Origin: Prinia subflava
Lineage: Eukaryota; Chordata; Aves; Passeriformes; Cisticolidae
NCBI RefSeq assembly: GCF_021018805.1
Contig: NC_086247.1
Span: 141,976,102 to 142,040,101, forward strand
Length of the DNA: 64,000 nucleotides
Reading direction: 5' to 3'
The position numbers and the translations under genes were made by a program. The notes below the pieces were generated by a model, which searched no databases, was not told the DNA's origin, and worked only from the letters and a program-made list of their open reading frames with translations. Shown here in pieces: positions 63,742-64,000 of this stretch; position 1 is the stretch's first letter; the number at the start of each line of letters is the position of its first letter.

Positions 63742-64000
63742 TCATCAAATTAAGTGCGTAACAAAAAGGGCATTATTGTGGCTATTAGAGATAAGGGAAA
63801 GGGATATAATTCAGACCTGAAGGGCTAAACCACATCAGAAAAATTAGGGATGTAACTTAGATGGGTCTACAAGCTGAGGTCAGCAGGGAAGAGAAAATCC
63901 AGCAGTGGGATCCAGTAGCTTCATAAAGGAATTAGACAAAATTTTAAGACCCAGGAAATAATCTTGAAAGGTGAGATTCGGCAAAGCATATCACCACTGA

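Larger units (their letters stand above)
58601..64000. other. AT-rich stretch, no gene seen
   Basis: Composition returns to AT-rich soon after 58820. Short frames only (97 codons or fewer). A perfect inverted repeat lies at 60477-60512, a T run of 13 at 61891-61903 and an A run of 18 at 63724-63741. No transposon or exon was recognised. Confidence 0.5.

Noticed and set aside
1..64000. tRNA, rRNA, CRISPR or bacterial operon signals
   Set aside because: No tRNA B-box with paired arms, no rRNA wording, no regularly spaced repeats and no long frames were seen.
1..64000. Many AATAAA hexamers and TATA-like words
   Set aside because: Expected by chance in AT-rich DNA. Only the one inside the LTR has supporting context.

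Overview
The window looks like non-coding DNA from a bird nuclear genome, either intergenic or deep intronic. The evidence for a bird is a set of CR1 LINE 3' ends ending in the ATTCTATG-like motif and in the GGTTGG...CCTT...CCAAC terminal block, one short retroviral solo LTR, and an AT-rich, CpG-poor background with long homopolymer runs. No Alu/B1-like SINE or L1 was recognised. The exact bird group cannot be fixed by eye. The LTR would suit a songbird, but that is a guess.

No protein-coding gene could be supported. Every open frame is short (the longest is 165 codons and lies largely over the LTR, read backwards). None shows a recognisable domain, and the larger ones lie on repeats, on simple sequence or in locally GC-richer DNA where stops are rarer. 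No tRNA, rRNA, CRISPR array or bacterial-type signal was seen.

Layout. From 1 to about 12.1 kb there is AT-rich single-copy-looking DNA with a 97-bp pyrimidine (CT)n tract at 2056-2152 and several A/T runs. A minus-strand CR1 end lies at 12111-12292. The stretch from 12.3 to 22.9 kb is quiet apart from small palindromes and a (TA)n tract. A GC-richer block at about 22.9-23.8 kb contains one copy of a 62-bp segment, and a diverged second copy lies 1.1 kb further on at 24396-24457. A 46-base T run sits at 25892. Two plus-strand CR1 ends lie at 30450-30699 and 33023-33106. A solo LTR of 283 bp, flanked by an imperfect 6-bp target duplication, lies at 40827-41109. A pure 43-base A run starts at 50701. 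An old plus-strand CR1 lies at about 55575-55758. A long A-rich tract directly abuts a minus-strand CR1-Y-like element (57829-58236), and this is followed at once by the window's only clear CpG island (about 58265-58600), with donor-like splice sites at its 3' side.

The features worth a second look are the CpG island beside the CR1, the solo LTR, the two-copy 62-bp segment, and an apparent excess of perfect short inverted repeats (stems of 9-13 bp). No undescribed multi-gene system is visible.
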